The notes under the pieces were generated by a model. It was not told the origin of the DNA. It saw nothing but the letters and a program-made list of their open reading frames with translations, and did not search any database. A stretch of DNA of 64,000 nt from Bin5 sp965218625 (lineage in GTDB: Bacteria; Chloroflexota; Anaerolineae; Caldilineales; Caldilineaceae), in the NCBI GenBank assembly GCA_965218625.1, contig CBDCLG010000017.1, forward strand, positions 248,001-312,000. Reading direction: 5' to 3'. A program made the position numbers and the translations under genes. This document shows, in pieces, positions 37,374-46,925 of this stretch (positions are counted from its first letter, which is position 1; every line of letters starts with the position of its first letter).

Positions 37374-39783
37374 ATGAAACGAAATGACGAACTGCTACAA
37401 GAGAACGAAGCGTTGCGAGCGCGTCTGTCGCGGTTGAGCGAGGCCAGTTTGCGCATCAACGAAAGTCTCGACTTCGACACAGTCTTGCAAGGCGTTCTCG
37501 ACTCTGCCTGCTCGTTGACCGGCGCCCGCTACGGCGTGATCACCCTACTGGGCAATGCGGGAGAGGTTGAGGACTTTCTCGCTTTTGGCATGAATCTCGC
37601 AGAGACCGAATTGCTGAGAAAGGTACCCAATGGGAGGAGATTCGCCGAATATTTCGACAGGATTCCGGCTCCGATCCGCCTGCGCGACATGCTTGGCCAC
37701 ATTAGGGCGCAGGGCCTGCCCGAATTCCGACCGCCTATGAAGGTGAGCGATCCTCTCTCCTTCTTGATGGCACCGATCCACCACAGGGACGAGCGTGTTG
37801 GCAACATCTATCTGGCTGAGAAGGGGCCGGGGCGTGAGTTCGCGCCCGAAGACGAAGAGATCCTGGTCATGTTTGCATCCCAGGCGGCCCTGGTTATCGC
37901 CAACGCGCGTAGATATCGAGAAGAGCAGCGGGCAAAAACCGATCTAGAGACCCTGATCAATACGTCGCCGGTTGGTGTCGTCCTATTCGACGCGCAAGCC
38001 GGTGTTCCTGTTTCGTTCAATCGAGAGGCAAGAAGAATCGTCAGCAGCCTGCGTTTGCCGGGTAAATCTACAGAGGAACTTCTCGAAGTGATAACCTACC
38101 GACGGGCAGACGGGCGCGAGATCGCCCTTGGCGAAATTCCTCTGTCACGGACCCTGAGTACCGGCGAGACGGTCCGCCTCGAAGAGATCGTCATGCAGGT
38201 CCCGGACGGCCGCAGCGTCACTGTACTGATCAACGCCACGCCTATCCTTTCCGGGGATGGCAAGGTAGAATCGGTTGTCGTGACGATGCAGGACATGACG
38301 CCGCTGGAGAAGTTGGAACGGCTGCGCGCCGAATTTATGGGCATGGTAAGCCACGAGTTGCGAGTTCCCCTGACCTATATCAAAGGCTTGGCGACGACCC
38401 TTCTGGATGATGCGCCCATGCTGGATCCCGCCGAGATGCGCGAGTTTCATCGCGTCATCTCCGAGCAGGCCGATCGCATGCGCAGCCTGATAAGCGACCT
38501 GCTCGACGTGGCTCGTATCGAGACAGGCACGCTGGCGGTCAGCCCCGAACCCTCGGACGTAGCCGCCCTTGTGGACGAGGCCAGAATGCTGTTTGTGGTC
38601 ACAGGCCGTAGCAACAACATCAACATCGAACTCGCGCCGAAGTTGCCCCAAATCATGGGGGACAGACGGCGTATCGTCCGGGTGCTCAACAACCTGCTCT
38701 CGAATGCGGCCAAGCATTCGAGCGAGCAGTCGTCCATCGGGGTGAGCGCAGTGTGGGAGAAGTACCATGTTGCAATTTCGGTGACCGATGAAGGCGAGGG
38801 GATACCGGCCGATCGTCTGCGGTACTTGTTCAGGAAGTACTCCCGAATCGATGACGGGGACCGGCGGGGCGACCTTGCGGGATCGGGCCTGGGCCTTGCG
38901 ATCTGCAGGGGTATCGTGGAGGGGCACGGGGGGCGTATCTGGGCCGAAAGCGACGGGCCGGGTCTGGGCGCGCGGTTCACATTCACCGTTCCGGTGGTTG
39001 AGGAGGAAGGAGCTGGAGGCGCTGTTGACTCTTCGCCACTTGCCGACCAGCGGGAGTTGGCGGCAGAGGACCGAAAGCGCATTCTGGCAGTGGACGACGA
39101 CCCCCAGACGCTCCGGTACATAGGGGGCGCTCTCTCGAAGGCAGGCTATGACCCGATCGTTACAGGCGATCCGGAGGATGTCGACCGCCTTATGGAGGAA
39201 AAAAAGCCCCATCTGGTCCTTTTGGACCTGATGCTGCCGGGGGCCTACGGGATTGACCTGATGAAGCACATCATGGAAACGGCTGAAGTGCCTGTCATTT
39301 TCTTGTCAGCCTACGGGCAGGACAATGTTATCGCACGAGCCTTCGACATGGGAGCCGCTGATTACGTGGTAAAGCCCCTTCGGCCCGACGGAACTGGCGG
39401 CGAGGATCAGGTCGGTCTTGCTCAGACAATCCGGTGTGGGTCGGCTCACGCAGCCCGAGGCCTATGTGCGAGGAGCACTGACTATCAAGTACGGTGAACA
39501 TCAGGTAGTTGTGGCAGGACATCCGGTCGAACTGACTGCCACTGAGTACGCGTTGCTCTACGAACTTTCGGTCAATGCCGGTCTGGTTATGACCCATGGC
39601 CAGCTGATGCAACGGGTCTGGGGTGAGGAGAATTCCGGCGATTCGGGGTTGGTCAGAACGATCGTGAAGAGACTACGAAACAAGCTGGGTGACGATGCGC
39701 GCAATCCGGTGTACATCTACACCCAGCCTGGTGTCGGCTACCGTATGAAGAAAGGCGAGAGATTGGAGAAGGCGGAGCGGTGA
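37374..39783 (+). pseudogene. Second GAF-PAS-kinase-receiver-winged helix protein, frameshifted before the DNA-binding domain
   Basis: Paralogue of the protein at 28053-30446, aligned from its first residue. GAF (INESLDFDTVLQGVLDSACS), PAS (NTSPVGVVLFDAQAGV), His327 in FMGMVSHELRVPL, ATPase boxes VLNNLLSNAAKHS, TDEGEGIP and GSGLGLAICRG, and a receiver with LVLLDLMLPGAYG and DYVVKP. At CCCC (39375-39378) the frame slips: the open frame runs to a stop at 39497. In the +1-corrected frame the expected LAARIRSVLLRQSGVG, ELTATEYALLYELS, RTIVKRLRNKL and PGVGYRMKKG follow to 39783. Unless the base is an error, the protein loses its DNA-binding output. Confidence 0.88.
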
Positions 39784-39960
39784 GATTCCGGACGGGTGGC
39801 CGGTTGAGTAGTTTTGAGTTTTTGGTTTTTAGTTTTTGGTGGAAACCGGAACTGCGGTGGATAGTGGATAGTGGCCGGTGGCCAGTGAAGACCTGTCGCG
39901 TACGCGGCAGTTGCAGTTGACGTTACTAAAAACTGAAAACTGACTACTAAAAACTCCTCC
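39779..39960. repeat. Dispersed repeat carrying a copied OpuAC 3' end
   Basis: Begins exactly at the kinase stop codon with GGTGAGATTCCGGACGGGTG and GCCGGTTGAGTAG, a copy of the last codons of the binding protein at 34319-34348, then the TTTTTGGTTTTTAG, GGATAGTGGATAGTGG and GTTGCAGTTGACGTTAC phrases, up to the stop of the permease at 39968. Confidence 0.9.
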
Positions 39961-39967
39961 GAAGGCA

Positions 39968-40858
39968 TCAGCCTTTGATGGCGCCTGCCATCAGGCCCTG
40001 CACGATCCACTTCTGCGCTGCGAAGAAGAATATTACCGGTGGAATCGCGGAGATGACCGAGGTGGCCATCAGCAGGCTGGGGTCTACTGCGAAGGGTGAA
40101 ATCAGGGCGTAAACGGCCACGGTAATGGGCTGGAGCGATTGCGTTGTGATGAAGGTCACGGCGAACAGGTACTCCCCCCATCCAAGCATGAAGCAGAAGA
40201 CTGCGGTTGCGACCACGCCCGGCCCTGACACGGGCAGCAGGACGCGGTGCAGCACGCTGAGAGGCGTGCAGCCGTCGATGAGAGCGGCATCATCGAGGTC
40301 GCGCGGCACCGTGTCGAAAAACGCTTTGAGCATCCAGATCGAAAACGGCAGCGCGAAGGTTGTATCGGTGACGATGAGCGAAAAGAGACTGTCCCTTACC
40401 TTGACGGCCGTCATCATCAGATAGAGTGGAATAATGAGCAGCATCGGTGGGAACATGTAGATCAACAGGACGGTGCGGGCGAAAAAGCCGCGGCCTGTGA
40501 ACCTGAAACGGGAAAGGGCGTAGGCGGCAGGGCTGCCTACGAGCAGTCCAAGCAAGGTTGTGGCCCCGGCGACGATTACCGTGTTTCCCATATAGCGGTA
40601 CAGTTTCAGCGGGCCCAAAGCCTGTGCATACTTCTCCAGGGTGGGACTGGTCGTCAGGACACTGGTCGGGAACTTCCGCAGCTGGTTGGCCGGCTTGATC
40701 GAAGTGTCGACGCCTACCCAGATGGGAAAGATAAAGACGATGATGACCGCGGCGATCAGCAGATGAAGGAGGCCCTTCCGCAAAGCCCTCTGCACATGCC
40801 ACCCGAATCCGCGCGCGCCGAGTGGCGCCCTCGGAAGCGTTCGATCCGTATCCATCAC
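39968..40858 (-). CDS. Carbohydrate ABC transporter permease, MalG type (set 1)
   Basis: A 296-residue inner-membrane permease with six spans (e.g. LLHLLIAAVIIVFIFPIWVG, VLLIYMFPPMLLIIPLYLM). The coupling EAA loop is DDAALIDGCTPLSVLHRVLL (about 185-204), where a MalK-like ATPase docks. It starts with ATG overlapping the stop of the upstream permease by four bases (ATGA). With the genes at 40855-41724 and 41850-43232 it makes a CUT1 sugar importer. No ATPase is encoded in the window, so a shared one is likely. Confidence 0.93.
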   Translation of the reverse strand: MMDTDRTLPRAPLGARGFGWHVQRALRKGLLHLLIAAVIIVFIFPIWVGVDTSIKPANQLRKFPTSVLTTSPTLEKYAQALGPLKLYRYMGNTVIVAGATTLLGLLVGSPAAYALSRFRFTGRGFFARTVLLIYMFPPMLLIIPLYLMMTAVKVRDSLFSLIVTDTTFALPFSIWMLKAFFDTVPRDLDDAALIDGCTPLSVLHRVLLPVSGPGVVATAVFCFMLGWGEYLFAVTFITTQSLQPITVAVYALISPFAVDPSLLMATSVISAIPPVIFFFAAQKWIVQGLMAGAIKG

Positions 40859-41724
40859 AGCTCAATCTCCATTCGGTCCTGCAGATATAGGTAGACCAGC
40901 GATGAAAAGAAGAGGATCACAAGCATAACAACACCGATCGCCGATGCATAGGCATACTTGAAGGTCTTGAATCCCTGATAGTAGGCATAGGTGGCGAAGT
41001 TGTGGGTCTCGTCGGCGGGCCCGCCGCCGGTCATGATCCAGATGATGTCAAAGTGATTGAAAAGCCAGATGAACTCCAGGACGGTGACCAGCCCCAGGAT
41101 TCCGCGCACCATCGGCAGCGTGATGTGCCAGAACCTTTGCCACATATTGGCCCCGTCGACCGCGGCGGCCGCGTACAACTCCTGATCGATCGCTTGCAGC
41201 CCCGCCAGCAACATGAGCATAACAAATGGATAAAAGCGCCAGATGACTGGCAGCGCCATCCAGAACTGCGCCATGCCCAGCTCCGACATGAACAGCAGAC
41301 GGCTCCCGCCGACCAGCAGTACGATCTGGTTGAAGATCCCAACCAGGGGATCGTAAAGCCAGACCCAGACAAAGGCCACGGCAACGGTCGGCACTGTCCA
41401 GGGGACCAGTAAAATGCCGCGCGCAAATCGCCGCCCCAGAAAACTCTGGTTGAGAATGAGAGCCAGCAAAAACCCCGATAACACCGAGCCGATTACGGTA
41501 TAGATCGGCCACAAGACGCTATTGCCGGCCACGGTCAGAAAACGGTCGTCCTGCAGAAGCTTGCGGAAATTCTCCAGACCGATGAAATCCGCTTCGAACG
41601 AGTGAAGCGTTCGGTCCGTAAGAGAAAGGGAAATCCCATACACCATCGGATACGCTACAACCGCAACAATGAGGACCGCAGCCGGCAGCAGCAACATATA
41701 GGGAAGAATCTTCGACTGGTGCAA
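40855..41724 (-). CDS. Carbohydrate ABC transporter permease, MalF type (set 1)
   Basis: About 289 residues from a TTG at 41724, preceded by GGGAGG nine bases upstream. The longer frame from 41880 overlaps the preceding gene and would read through a hairpin, so it is less likely. Six spans begin with KILPYMLLLPAAVLIVAVVA. EAA loop AAAVDGANMWQRFWHITLPM near 195-215 (TTG numbering), then the typical FDIIWIMTGGGPADETHNFA. Forms the heterodimeric pore with the MalG-type partner. Confidence 0.88.
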   Translation of the reverse strand: MHQSKILPYMLLLPAAVLIVAVVAYPMVYGISLSLTDRTLHSFEADFIGLENFRKLLQDDRFLTVAGNSVLWPIYTVIGSVLSGFLLALILNQSFLGRRFARGILLVPWTVPTVAVAFVWVWLYDPLVGIFNQIVLLVGGSRLLFMSELGMAQFWMALPVIWRFYPFVMLMLLAGLQAIDQELYAAAAVDGANMWQRFWHITLPMVRGILGLVTVLEFIWLFNHFDIIWIMTGGGPADETHNFATYAYYQGFKTFKYAYASAIGVVMLVILFFSSLVYLYLQDRMEIEL

Positions 41725-41817
41725 CTGATCAAACCTCCCACTTTGCCGGGACCAGAATCTGAATCGACGGTCAGGCCAAGCTCTCGGCAGCTTGACCTGA
41801 CCGGATGACCTGCTGAC

Positions 41818-41837
41818 CCGGCTGCCGAAACAGCCGG
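41818..41837 (-). terminator. Intercistronic hairpin after the binding-protein gene
   Basis: Perfect 7-bp arms CCGGCTG (41818-41824) and CAGCCGG (41831-41837) with loop CCGAAA, 13 bases past the binding-protein stop and without a T-run. Such hairpins between binding-protein and permease genes often lower downstream expression or protect the upstream mRNA. Confidence 0.55.
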
Positions 41838-41849
41838 TCCGTACCGGAG

Positions 41850-43232
41850 CTACTCGCAGCCTTCCACCAGCGGCGAGCACGGCTCACCATAGAGCTCTTC
41901 CGCCACCTCCTGGTACTTGGCCAGCGCATCCTCAACACTCATCCCTTTCAGGACGACGTCCTGGACCATCAGCGCCGGCCAGAAGGCCTCATGGGCCACG
42001 AGGTTCTTGGGATGGGACTCCCAGAAACCGGGTCGCGCACCCCAGCTCTGCTCTTCCAGAATGAAAGGATACCAGTACCCGTCGGTAATGCCCGGCACAT
42101 CGAGCCCCTTGAACAGGGGGATGATGCCGGTCACCTGGGCCCAACGGATCTGCCACTCCTCGCGGTAGAAGAAGCGAACATACTCTTTGGCCAGTTCGGG
42201 GTTGTTGGCCTCCTTGAAAATATAGAGCGTGCCCGGCTGCGAGAACGTGCCGGTGTGGCCGGACGGCCCGGCGGGCATCATGCAGACCTGCGTTACCTCG
42301 CGGATGGGATTCTGCGTGCGCTCCCAGACGATCGGAAGGTTCATGTTGCGGACCGTCATCGCAATCTGACCGGCGTTGTACCAGTCGTCGATGGGCGTCG
42401 AGGTTGAGGTGCCATAGGTCGTGACCGTGGTTACGCCCGGAGGCAGAAGGTCATGAACCAGCCACAGATCGGCGTAGAACTGCAGCGTCTTGGCATTCTC
42501 CGGTGTGTTCACCGCCACCTTCTTGTCCTTGTCCAGCGTCTGTCCCCCTCCGGCCGCCCAGAAGGTCGTGTAGAGCTGCGTTGTCCCGTTGCCGACGCTG
42601 TAGTCCAGGCCGATGCCGTAGACCTCATTCTCAGGATCGTGCATGGCAAGGGCCAGCTCCACCAGCGCATCCCAATCGGCCGGGCAAGGATCGCTGTAAC
42701 CGGCCTGTTCAGCCAGGTCCTTGCGCACATAGAGCAGGTAGCCGCCTTCCATATAGGGGACACCCCAATAGTGGCCCTCATCCGACCATGACGGCTGGAA
42801 CCAGTGATACTTCAAACCCCCGCTGAATGCCTCAGGGCCTCCAAACTCTTCAACCAGATCGTCAACGGGAATGACCGCATCCATCTCCGCGAACTCGACC
42901 TGCTGCTCCACACCCATGATGCTCATGTCGGGCACTTCGCCGCTCTGGATCGCGTTGATCTTGCTGACGTACATCTGGTCCCAGGGGACCCACACAAGCT
43001 CGACCTCCGCGCCCTCATATTCAGCCTCAAAGGCCGCGTTAAGGTCCTCCCAGAACTGCTGCTCCTCGGCAGCTTCCAGGGCCGTCGGATGGTTCCAGAA
43101 GACGAGCTTGCCGGTGGGCGCGCCATCGGCCTCCCCGGCCATCTCGGCAGCTGGTTGTGACGCCGGGACAGCGCAGGCAGACAGCAGCATGGCCCCGAGA
43201 ATCAGCACACTGAACAGAATCTTTCGTTCCAT
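41850..43232 (-). CDS. Carbohydrate ABC substrate-binding lipoprotein (set 1)
   Basis: 460 residues from the ATG at 43232, which is preceded by AAGGAGG. Signal peptide MERKILFSVLILGAMLLSAC with lipobox LSAC, so it is a lipoprotein. The family 1 extracellular binding fold follows: GKLVFWNHPTALEAAEEQQF, VELVWVPWDQMYVSKINAIQ, PDMSIMGVEQQVEFAEM, WGVPYMEGGYLLYVRKDLAE and a C-terminal helical half (VLKGMSVEDALAKYQEVAEE). First gene of the operon with the two permeases downstream. Ligand unknown; the neighbouring mutarotase and dehydrogenase suggest a monosaccharide or small glycoside. Confidence 0.94.
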   Translation of the reverse strand: MERKILFSVLILGAMLLSACAVPASQPAAEMAGEADGAPTGKLVFWNHPTALEAAEEQQFWEDLNAAFEAEYEGAEVELVWVPWDQMYVSKINAIQSGEVPDMSIMGVEQQVEFAEMDAVIPVDDLVEEFGGPEAFSGGLKYHWFQPSWSDEGHYWGVPYMEGGYLLYVRKDLAEQAGYSDPCPADWDALVELALAMHDPENEVYGIGLDYSVGNGTTQLYTTFWAAGGGQTLDKDKKVAVNTPENAKTLQFYADLWLVHDLLPPGVTTVTTYGTSTSTPIDDWYNAGQIAMTVRNMNLPIVWERTQNPIREVTQVCMMPAGPSGHTGTFSQPGTLYIFKEANNPELAKEYVRFFYREEWQIRWAQVTGIIPLFKGLDVPGITDGYWYPFILEEQSWGARPGFWESHPKNLVAHEAFWPALMVQDVVLKGMSVEDALAKYQEVAEELYGEPCSPLVEGCE

Positions 43233-43348
43233 CTGATTGCCTCCTTTGGAAAAGCCTACAACCCTTTGACGATACAGCAAACTGTCACCATCCAATCCGG
43301 ATTGACTCGATAGGCGCCTCCTTGGCCGCTCCACAACACCAGTCGAAT

Positions 43349-43672
43349 TCAGTCGGTGTGGACGAGCTCCTCCATGTCGGCCCACCATTCACCTTCAGCG
43401 CAACTCTCGAGCGGTTGCTGCATCGGCTGCATGAGCTCCCACCACGCCTGGTTCCTGGGGTGGGCGGCCGCCATCGCCATGTCGGCTTCATAGTCGTCGC
43501 CGGTGTACTCGAAATAGCGGAACAGGAGACCGTCCCGGTGGAAGATGGTCTGGTTGCGAATGTTGCATTGGCGGCCCAGGTCGACGATTTCGGGCCACAC
43601 GTTGCGGTGGTACTCCCTGTACTCCTCGTACCTTTCCGGCTTGACACGGATAACCTGACCGTAACGTTTCAT
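43349..43672 (-). CDS. L-rhamnose mutarotase family protein (copy 2, Tyr41 replaced)
   Basis: 107 residues, same length as copy 1, beginning MKRYGQVIRVKPERYEEYRE. His22 and the Tyr18 position are kept, but the position of catalytic Tyr41 is Gln (NIRNQTIF instead of NIRNYSIF). The Trp77-Trp78 pair is present. AGGAG precedes the ATG. It sits between Gfo/Idh/MocA and the ABC binding protein. The substitution suggests altered substrate or loss of classical mutarotation, so the gene name rhaM is withheld. Confidence 0.85.
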   Translation of the reverse strand: MKRYGQVIRVKPERYEEYREYHRNVWPEIVDLGRQCNIRNQTIFHRDGLLFRYFEYTGDDYEADMAMAAAHPRNQAWWELMQPMQQPLESCAEGEWWADMEELVHTD

Positions 43673-43723
43673 TGTTTTTGATCTCCTATAGCGACAACTC
43701 CTCCCGGCTCTGAAATGGCGGCG

Positions 43724-44803
43724 TCATCCAATCTCCGACGGTTGCACCGAGCGGTTCTCGGACGCCGAAACATAGGCTGCTTCAACAATGCCCAGCGTCT
43801 TGAGATGGTCGGCGCCATCGGTCTGCGGCGTTCCGTCCTCCTGGATCGCCTGCATCAGCGCGGCAACGGGCCCGATGAAGGCATCGGGAAACCACGCGCC
43901 TTCGAGCTTCGCTTGATGGCGGGCATGCGGGGGCAGTTTGGCGCTGCGCCAGGCAAGCGTGTCGGCCTCGCCCTGGGGATAGCTGAGCAGCCCGATGTTG
44001 CCATAGGCGACGCCTTCGGTCCCGCTGAAATGAAAGGTGACGAATGGGTCGAAACCCGGATTGGCCAGGTCGACCGCGCTCAACGCCTGCAGCCCCGACG
44101 CATAGTCGAGCACGGTGACCGTCTTGGTCTCGCCGCGTACGGACCCGGGCAGCGGATGGCGCGTGTGGCGGCTGGTGACCCATTCGGGTTCGCCGAACAG
44201 GAAGCGGAAGCTGTCCAGGTAGTGAATGCTGTGGAGCATGACTTCGAAGCGCGCGCTTTTTGCCCCCCATGAGCCATCCAGCTCGAAGCCGAGGCTGACC
44301 TGGATGCTGGCCTCGGTGGGTTGGCCGAGCCATCCTTTGTCGAACAGGTCGAATGCGGCGCGGATGGCCGGGTCCCAGCGCATCTGCTGGTTCACCGCCA
44401 ATCTGACGTCTGCCGCGCGTGCCAGACGCACGGTCTCAGCCGCCTGCGCGAAGCTGTTGGAGAGCGGCTTTTGGCAGAGCAGATGCTTGCCGGCGGCAAT
44501 CGCCTGGCGTGCGATTTCAAACTGCTGCCAGGGATGGACGGCGATCTCTACGATCTCCACGCCCGGGTCGGCCAGCAGGTCGTTCAGGGTTTCGTAGATT
44601 TTGGGGATGCTGAATTTGCGGGCGGTGCTTTCGGCCTTCTCCCGGTCGAGGTCGTAACAGCCGACAACGTTCAGACTGTGCGCCCCGTATGCGGGCAGGC
44701 TGGCGTCGTTGATGATGCCTCCGCAGCCGACGATGCCGATTCCGTAGTCGGTCTTGGGCGGCAGGTGCGGCTTGTAGTCGAGCTCCGGACGTTGGTCGCG
44801 CAT
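43724..44803 (-). CDS. Gfo/Idh/MocA family oxidoreductase (second)
   Basis: A 359-residue dehydrogenase. Rossmann motif YGIGIVGCGGIINDASLPAY (about 20-39), NVVGCYDLDREKAES, the EKP-like catalytic strand as HLLCQKPLSNSFAQAAETV (Lys in CQKP) and the C-terminal substrate domain. It is distinct from the enzyme at 722-1756, which has EARMAMN where the EKP motif would be. The gene lies between a PhyH dioxygenase and the second mutarotase, likely oxidising a sugar or sugar alcohol delivered by the adjoining importers. Confidence 0.9.
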   Translation of the reverse strand: MRDQRPELDYKPHLPPKTDYGIGIVGCGGIINDASLPAYGAHSLNVVGCYDLDREKAESTARKFSIPKIYETLNDLLADPGVEIVEIAVHPWQQFEIARQAIAAGKHLLCQKPLSNSFAQAAETVRLARAADVRLAVNQQMRWDPAIRAAFDLFDKGWLGQPTEASIQVSLGFELDGSWGAKSARFEVMLHSIHYLDSFRFLFGEPEWVTSRHTRHPLPGSVRGETKTVTVLDYASGLQALSAVDLANPGFDPFVTFHFSGTEGVAYGNIGLLSYPQGEADTLAWRSAKLPPHARHQAKLEGAWFPDAFIGPVAALMQAIQEDGTPQTDGADHLKTLGIVEAAYVSASENRSVQPSEIG

Positions 44804-44844
44804 CGCGTTGTTCCCCGGAATGGAGCTGGCCGGATAACTCGATA

Positions 44845-44955
44845 GGGATAGTTTTTAGTTTCTGGTTTTTAGTTTTTAGTGGAAACCTGCCTCATGCGCG
44901 GCAGTTGCAGTTGACGTCACTAAAAACTAGAAACTGACTACTATAAACTGCAGTT
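44845..44955. repeat. Dispersed intergenic repeat
   Basis: TTTTTAGTTTCTGGTTTTTA, GTGGAAACCTGCC, GCGGCAGTTGCAGTTGACG and CTAAAAACTAGAAACTGAC phrases, ending at the stop of the PhyH gene. Confidence 0.85.
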
Positions 44956-45951
44956 TCAGGCGCAGCGCGGGTCGTCGTCCTTCCAGCGGTTGAAAGCGGG
45001 CGTCCCGCCGCCGGCGAGGGCGGCATGTGCATCATGCCAGAGGCGCGCCCACTCTGCGGGATCGGTCAGTTCGGTCTCGGGATGGGCGCGGCTGCGGGCG
45101 ATAAAACCGGGAAACCAGGGCCGTCCCGAGTGCTGTCCGAGCGGATTGTAGCGCAGGTCGAAACTCCAACGGATGCCATTGCTGACGTTCGGCAACGAAG
45201 AGTGCATGGTCATGCGGTGAAAAAAGAGAACATCGCCGGCGCGCATCGGGACCGGCGTCGGTTGATTGGGGCCGCGGTATTCCTGCGGGATGGTGAGCTG
45301 GGCGGACCCGGCGAATCCCTGTCTTTCGTAGGTAAGACAGTGCAAGGCGACGTCGGCCCTGTGGCTGCCCGGAATCATGACCATGCAGCTGTTTTCGGTC
45401 GTGGCGTCGGTGATGGCAACCCAGGCCGAGAGCAGGTCGGTGTCGTCGGCATCGGCCTCGACAACGCCCGCGTCCTGGTGCCAGTCCACCGCCGCCACCA
45501 ACGAATGGCGCATTGCTTCGGGGACCAGGCGCTCAGGCGGCTTGATGCGCACATGCTGGACCGGGTTGCAGTAGATTTCCGGCCCGATGAAGGACTCGAT
45601 CGCGTCGAGCAGGCGCGGGTTGCGCAGGAGACGGTTGAACACGGCCGCGCCGAGGTGGACCGGCGTCTCCTCGCCGGAATCGGCGGAAATCGGCGGCAGG
45701 GAGATGTCGAACCCGGGGAAAACGGGCATCCCCTCGGCCAGGACCTGCGTCAGCCGCTCGGCGAAGGGCAGCTCCCCGAAGGAGGAGGAGAGCCTACCCT
45801 CGGCGTGCCACTGCTCGGCCATTGAATCCAGCAACGCCTCGTACTCTGCGACGATGGGCCCGATGTCCTCGACCGGATCGAGGATCCCCTCGGCCACGGC
45901 GTAGCCCTGCTCTTCAAATCGATCGGTAACTGCTTTCTCAAGAAATGACAT
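44956..45951 (-). CDS. Phytanoyl-CoA dioxygenase (PhyH) family protein (first)
   Basis: 331 residues from the ATG at 45951, preceded by AGAGGAG six bases upstream; the longer frame overlaps the amidohydrolase. Fe(II)/2-oxoglutarate fold: iron ligands His158 and Asp160 in AVDWHQDAGVVEADADD and the distal His250 in FFHRMTMHSSLP, with Arg261 (GIRWSFDLR) for 2-oxoglutarate. Such enzymes hydroxylate small molecules; the many bacterial paralogues mostly have unknown substrates. Context suggests modification of an imported sugar or its aglycone. Confidence 0.9.
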   Translation of the reverse strand: MSFLEKAVTDRFEEQGYAVAEGILDPVEDIGPIVAEYEALLDSMAEQWHAEGRLSSSFGELPFAERLTQVLAEGMPVFPGFDISLPPISADSGEETPVHLGAAVFNRLLRNPRLLDAIESFIGPEIYCNPVQHVRIKPPERLVPEAMRHSLVAAVDWHQDAGVVEADADDTDLLSAWVAITDATTENSCMVMIPGSHRADVALHCLTYERQGFAGSAQLTIPQEYRGPNQPTPVPMRAGDVLFFHRMTMHSSLPNVSNGIRWSFDLRYNPLGQHSGRPWFPGFIARSRAHPETELTDPAEWARLWHDAHAALAGGGTPAFNRWKDDDPRCA

Positions 45952-46000
45952 GGTTGCTCCTCTGGCAGGGCGCAGACCCTGCCGGCGCCCGCGCCGTACC

Positions 46001-46876
46001 CTACAACGAATAGAACTGCATGGCAGTTGAATGGAAAATAGCCAGTTCGTCGTCTGCGTCCAATGGCCCCAGGGCATCCCGCATCGCCTGCAGGCCGGCG
46101 GCGTAGTCGGCCTCCAGCAGAACGAGCGGCCAGTCGCTTCCCCACGCCAAGCGCTCCGGCCCGAACTGTTCAACCAGGTATCGGATCGGCGGCTGGATCC
46201 AGTCCAGCTCCCATCCCTCACCCTGGTGCGCGTAGATCTCCTCCAGGTCGACCACGCGCGGCCCAATGGAGAGTTTGCAAAAGGCGTTCGTCTCTTGTGC
46301 AAGCGCCCGCATATGTTGACGCCACTGGGCACGGTCGGCGCCGCGCCGCAGATCGGGCTTGCCCATGTGCTCGATCATTCCCTTGAGCTCCGGTACCTGC
46401 GCATAGACCCCCACGATGTCGTTCAGATGGCTGGTATCAACCAGAAACTCGAGGATGAGGCCCCGCTCCGCCACCTTCCTGATGCCGTCGAGCACGCTCT
46501 GGCGGGCCAGGATGTGCGGGTCGGGATGCCCCTCGAAGCGCATGCGCACGCCCCTGAACTCAGGAATTTCGGCAAAACCGTCCAGCTTCTGCTCCAGCGC
46601 CGGGCTCTCCAGGTCGGTAAACGCGATCATGGCGGCGACGAAATCGGACGAGGCGGCGAAATCGGCCAGGGCCTGGTTGTCCTCGTCGGTCGTGCCCGCT
46701 TCGACCAGCACGCAGCGGTTGACGCCGGCAGCGGCCGCATCTCCGATCAGGTCTGCGGGCGCGAAGGTGCGAAAGATGACCGGCGGAGGTTGCCACGCGC
46801 GGCGCAGCAGCTCGAACTGCCAGAAATGCACATGCGTGTCCACGATTCCCAGCGCAGAAAGAGTTTGGCTACTCAA
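46001..46876 (-). CDS. Amidohydrolase family 2 (lactonase-like)
   Basis: 291 residues from a TTG start with AGGAGG six bases upstream. TIM-barrel metal hydrolase: GIVDTHVHFWQFE (His15, His17), GVNRCVLVEAGTTDEDN, FRGVRMRFEGHPDPH, LEFLVDTSHLNDI, MIEHMGKPDLRRG (His) and the Asp in RLAWGSDWPLVLLEADY. This is the L-fuconolactonase/rhamnonolactonase subgroup, which opens sugar lactones. Paralogue of the gene at the left edge of the window. Fits with Gfo dehydrogenase and mutarotase next to it. Confidence 0.9.
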   Translation of the reverse strand: MSSQTLSALGIVDTHVHFWQFELLRRAWQPPPVIFRTFAPADLIGDAAAAGVNRCVLVEAGTTDEDNQALADFAASSDFVAAMIAFTDLESPALEQKLDGFAEIPEFRGVRMRFEGHPDPHILARQSVLDGIRKVAERGLILEFLVDTSHLNDIVGVYAQVPELKGMIEHMGKPDLRRGADRAQWRQHMRALAQETNAFCKLSIGPRVVDLEEIYAHQGEGWELDWIQPPIRYLVEQFGPERLAWGSDWPLVLLEADYAAGLQAMRDALGPLDADDELAIFHSTAMQFYSL

Positions 46877-46925
46877 TATGGTCCTCCTTACGACCCGGCC
46901 GGGCGGCTGGCCGTCTGCCGTCCTG

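Noticed and set aside
39375..39378. Programmed ribosomal frameshift in the second kinase
   Set aside because: No slippery heptamer or downstream pseudoknot is apparent; a simple indel or base-call error explains it better.
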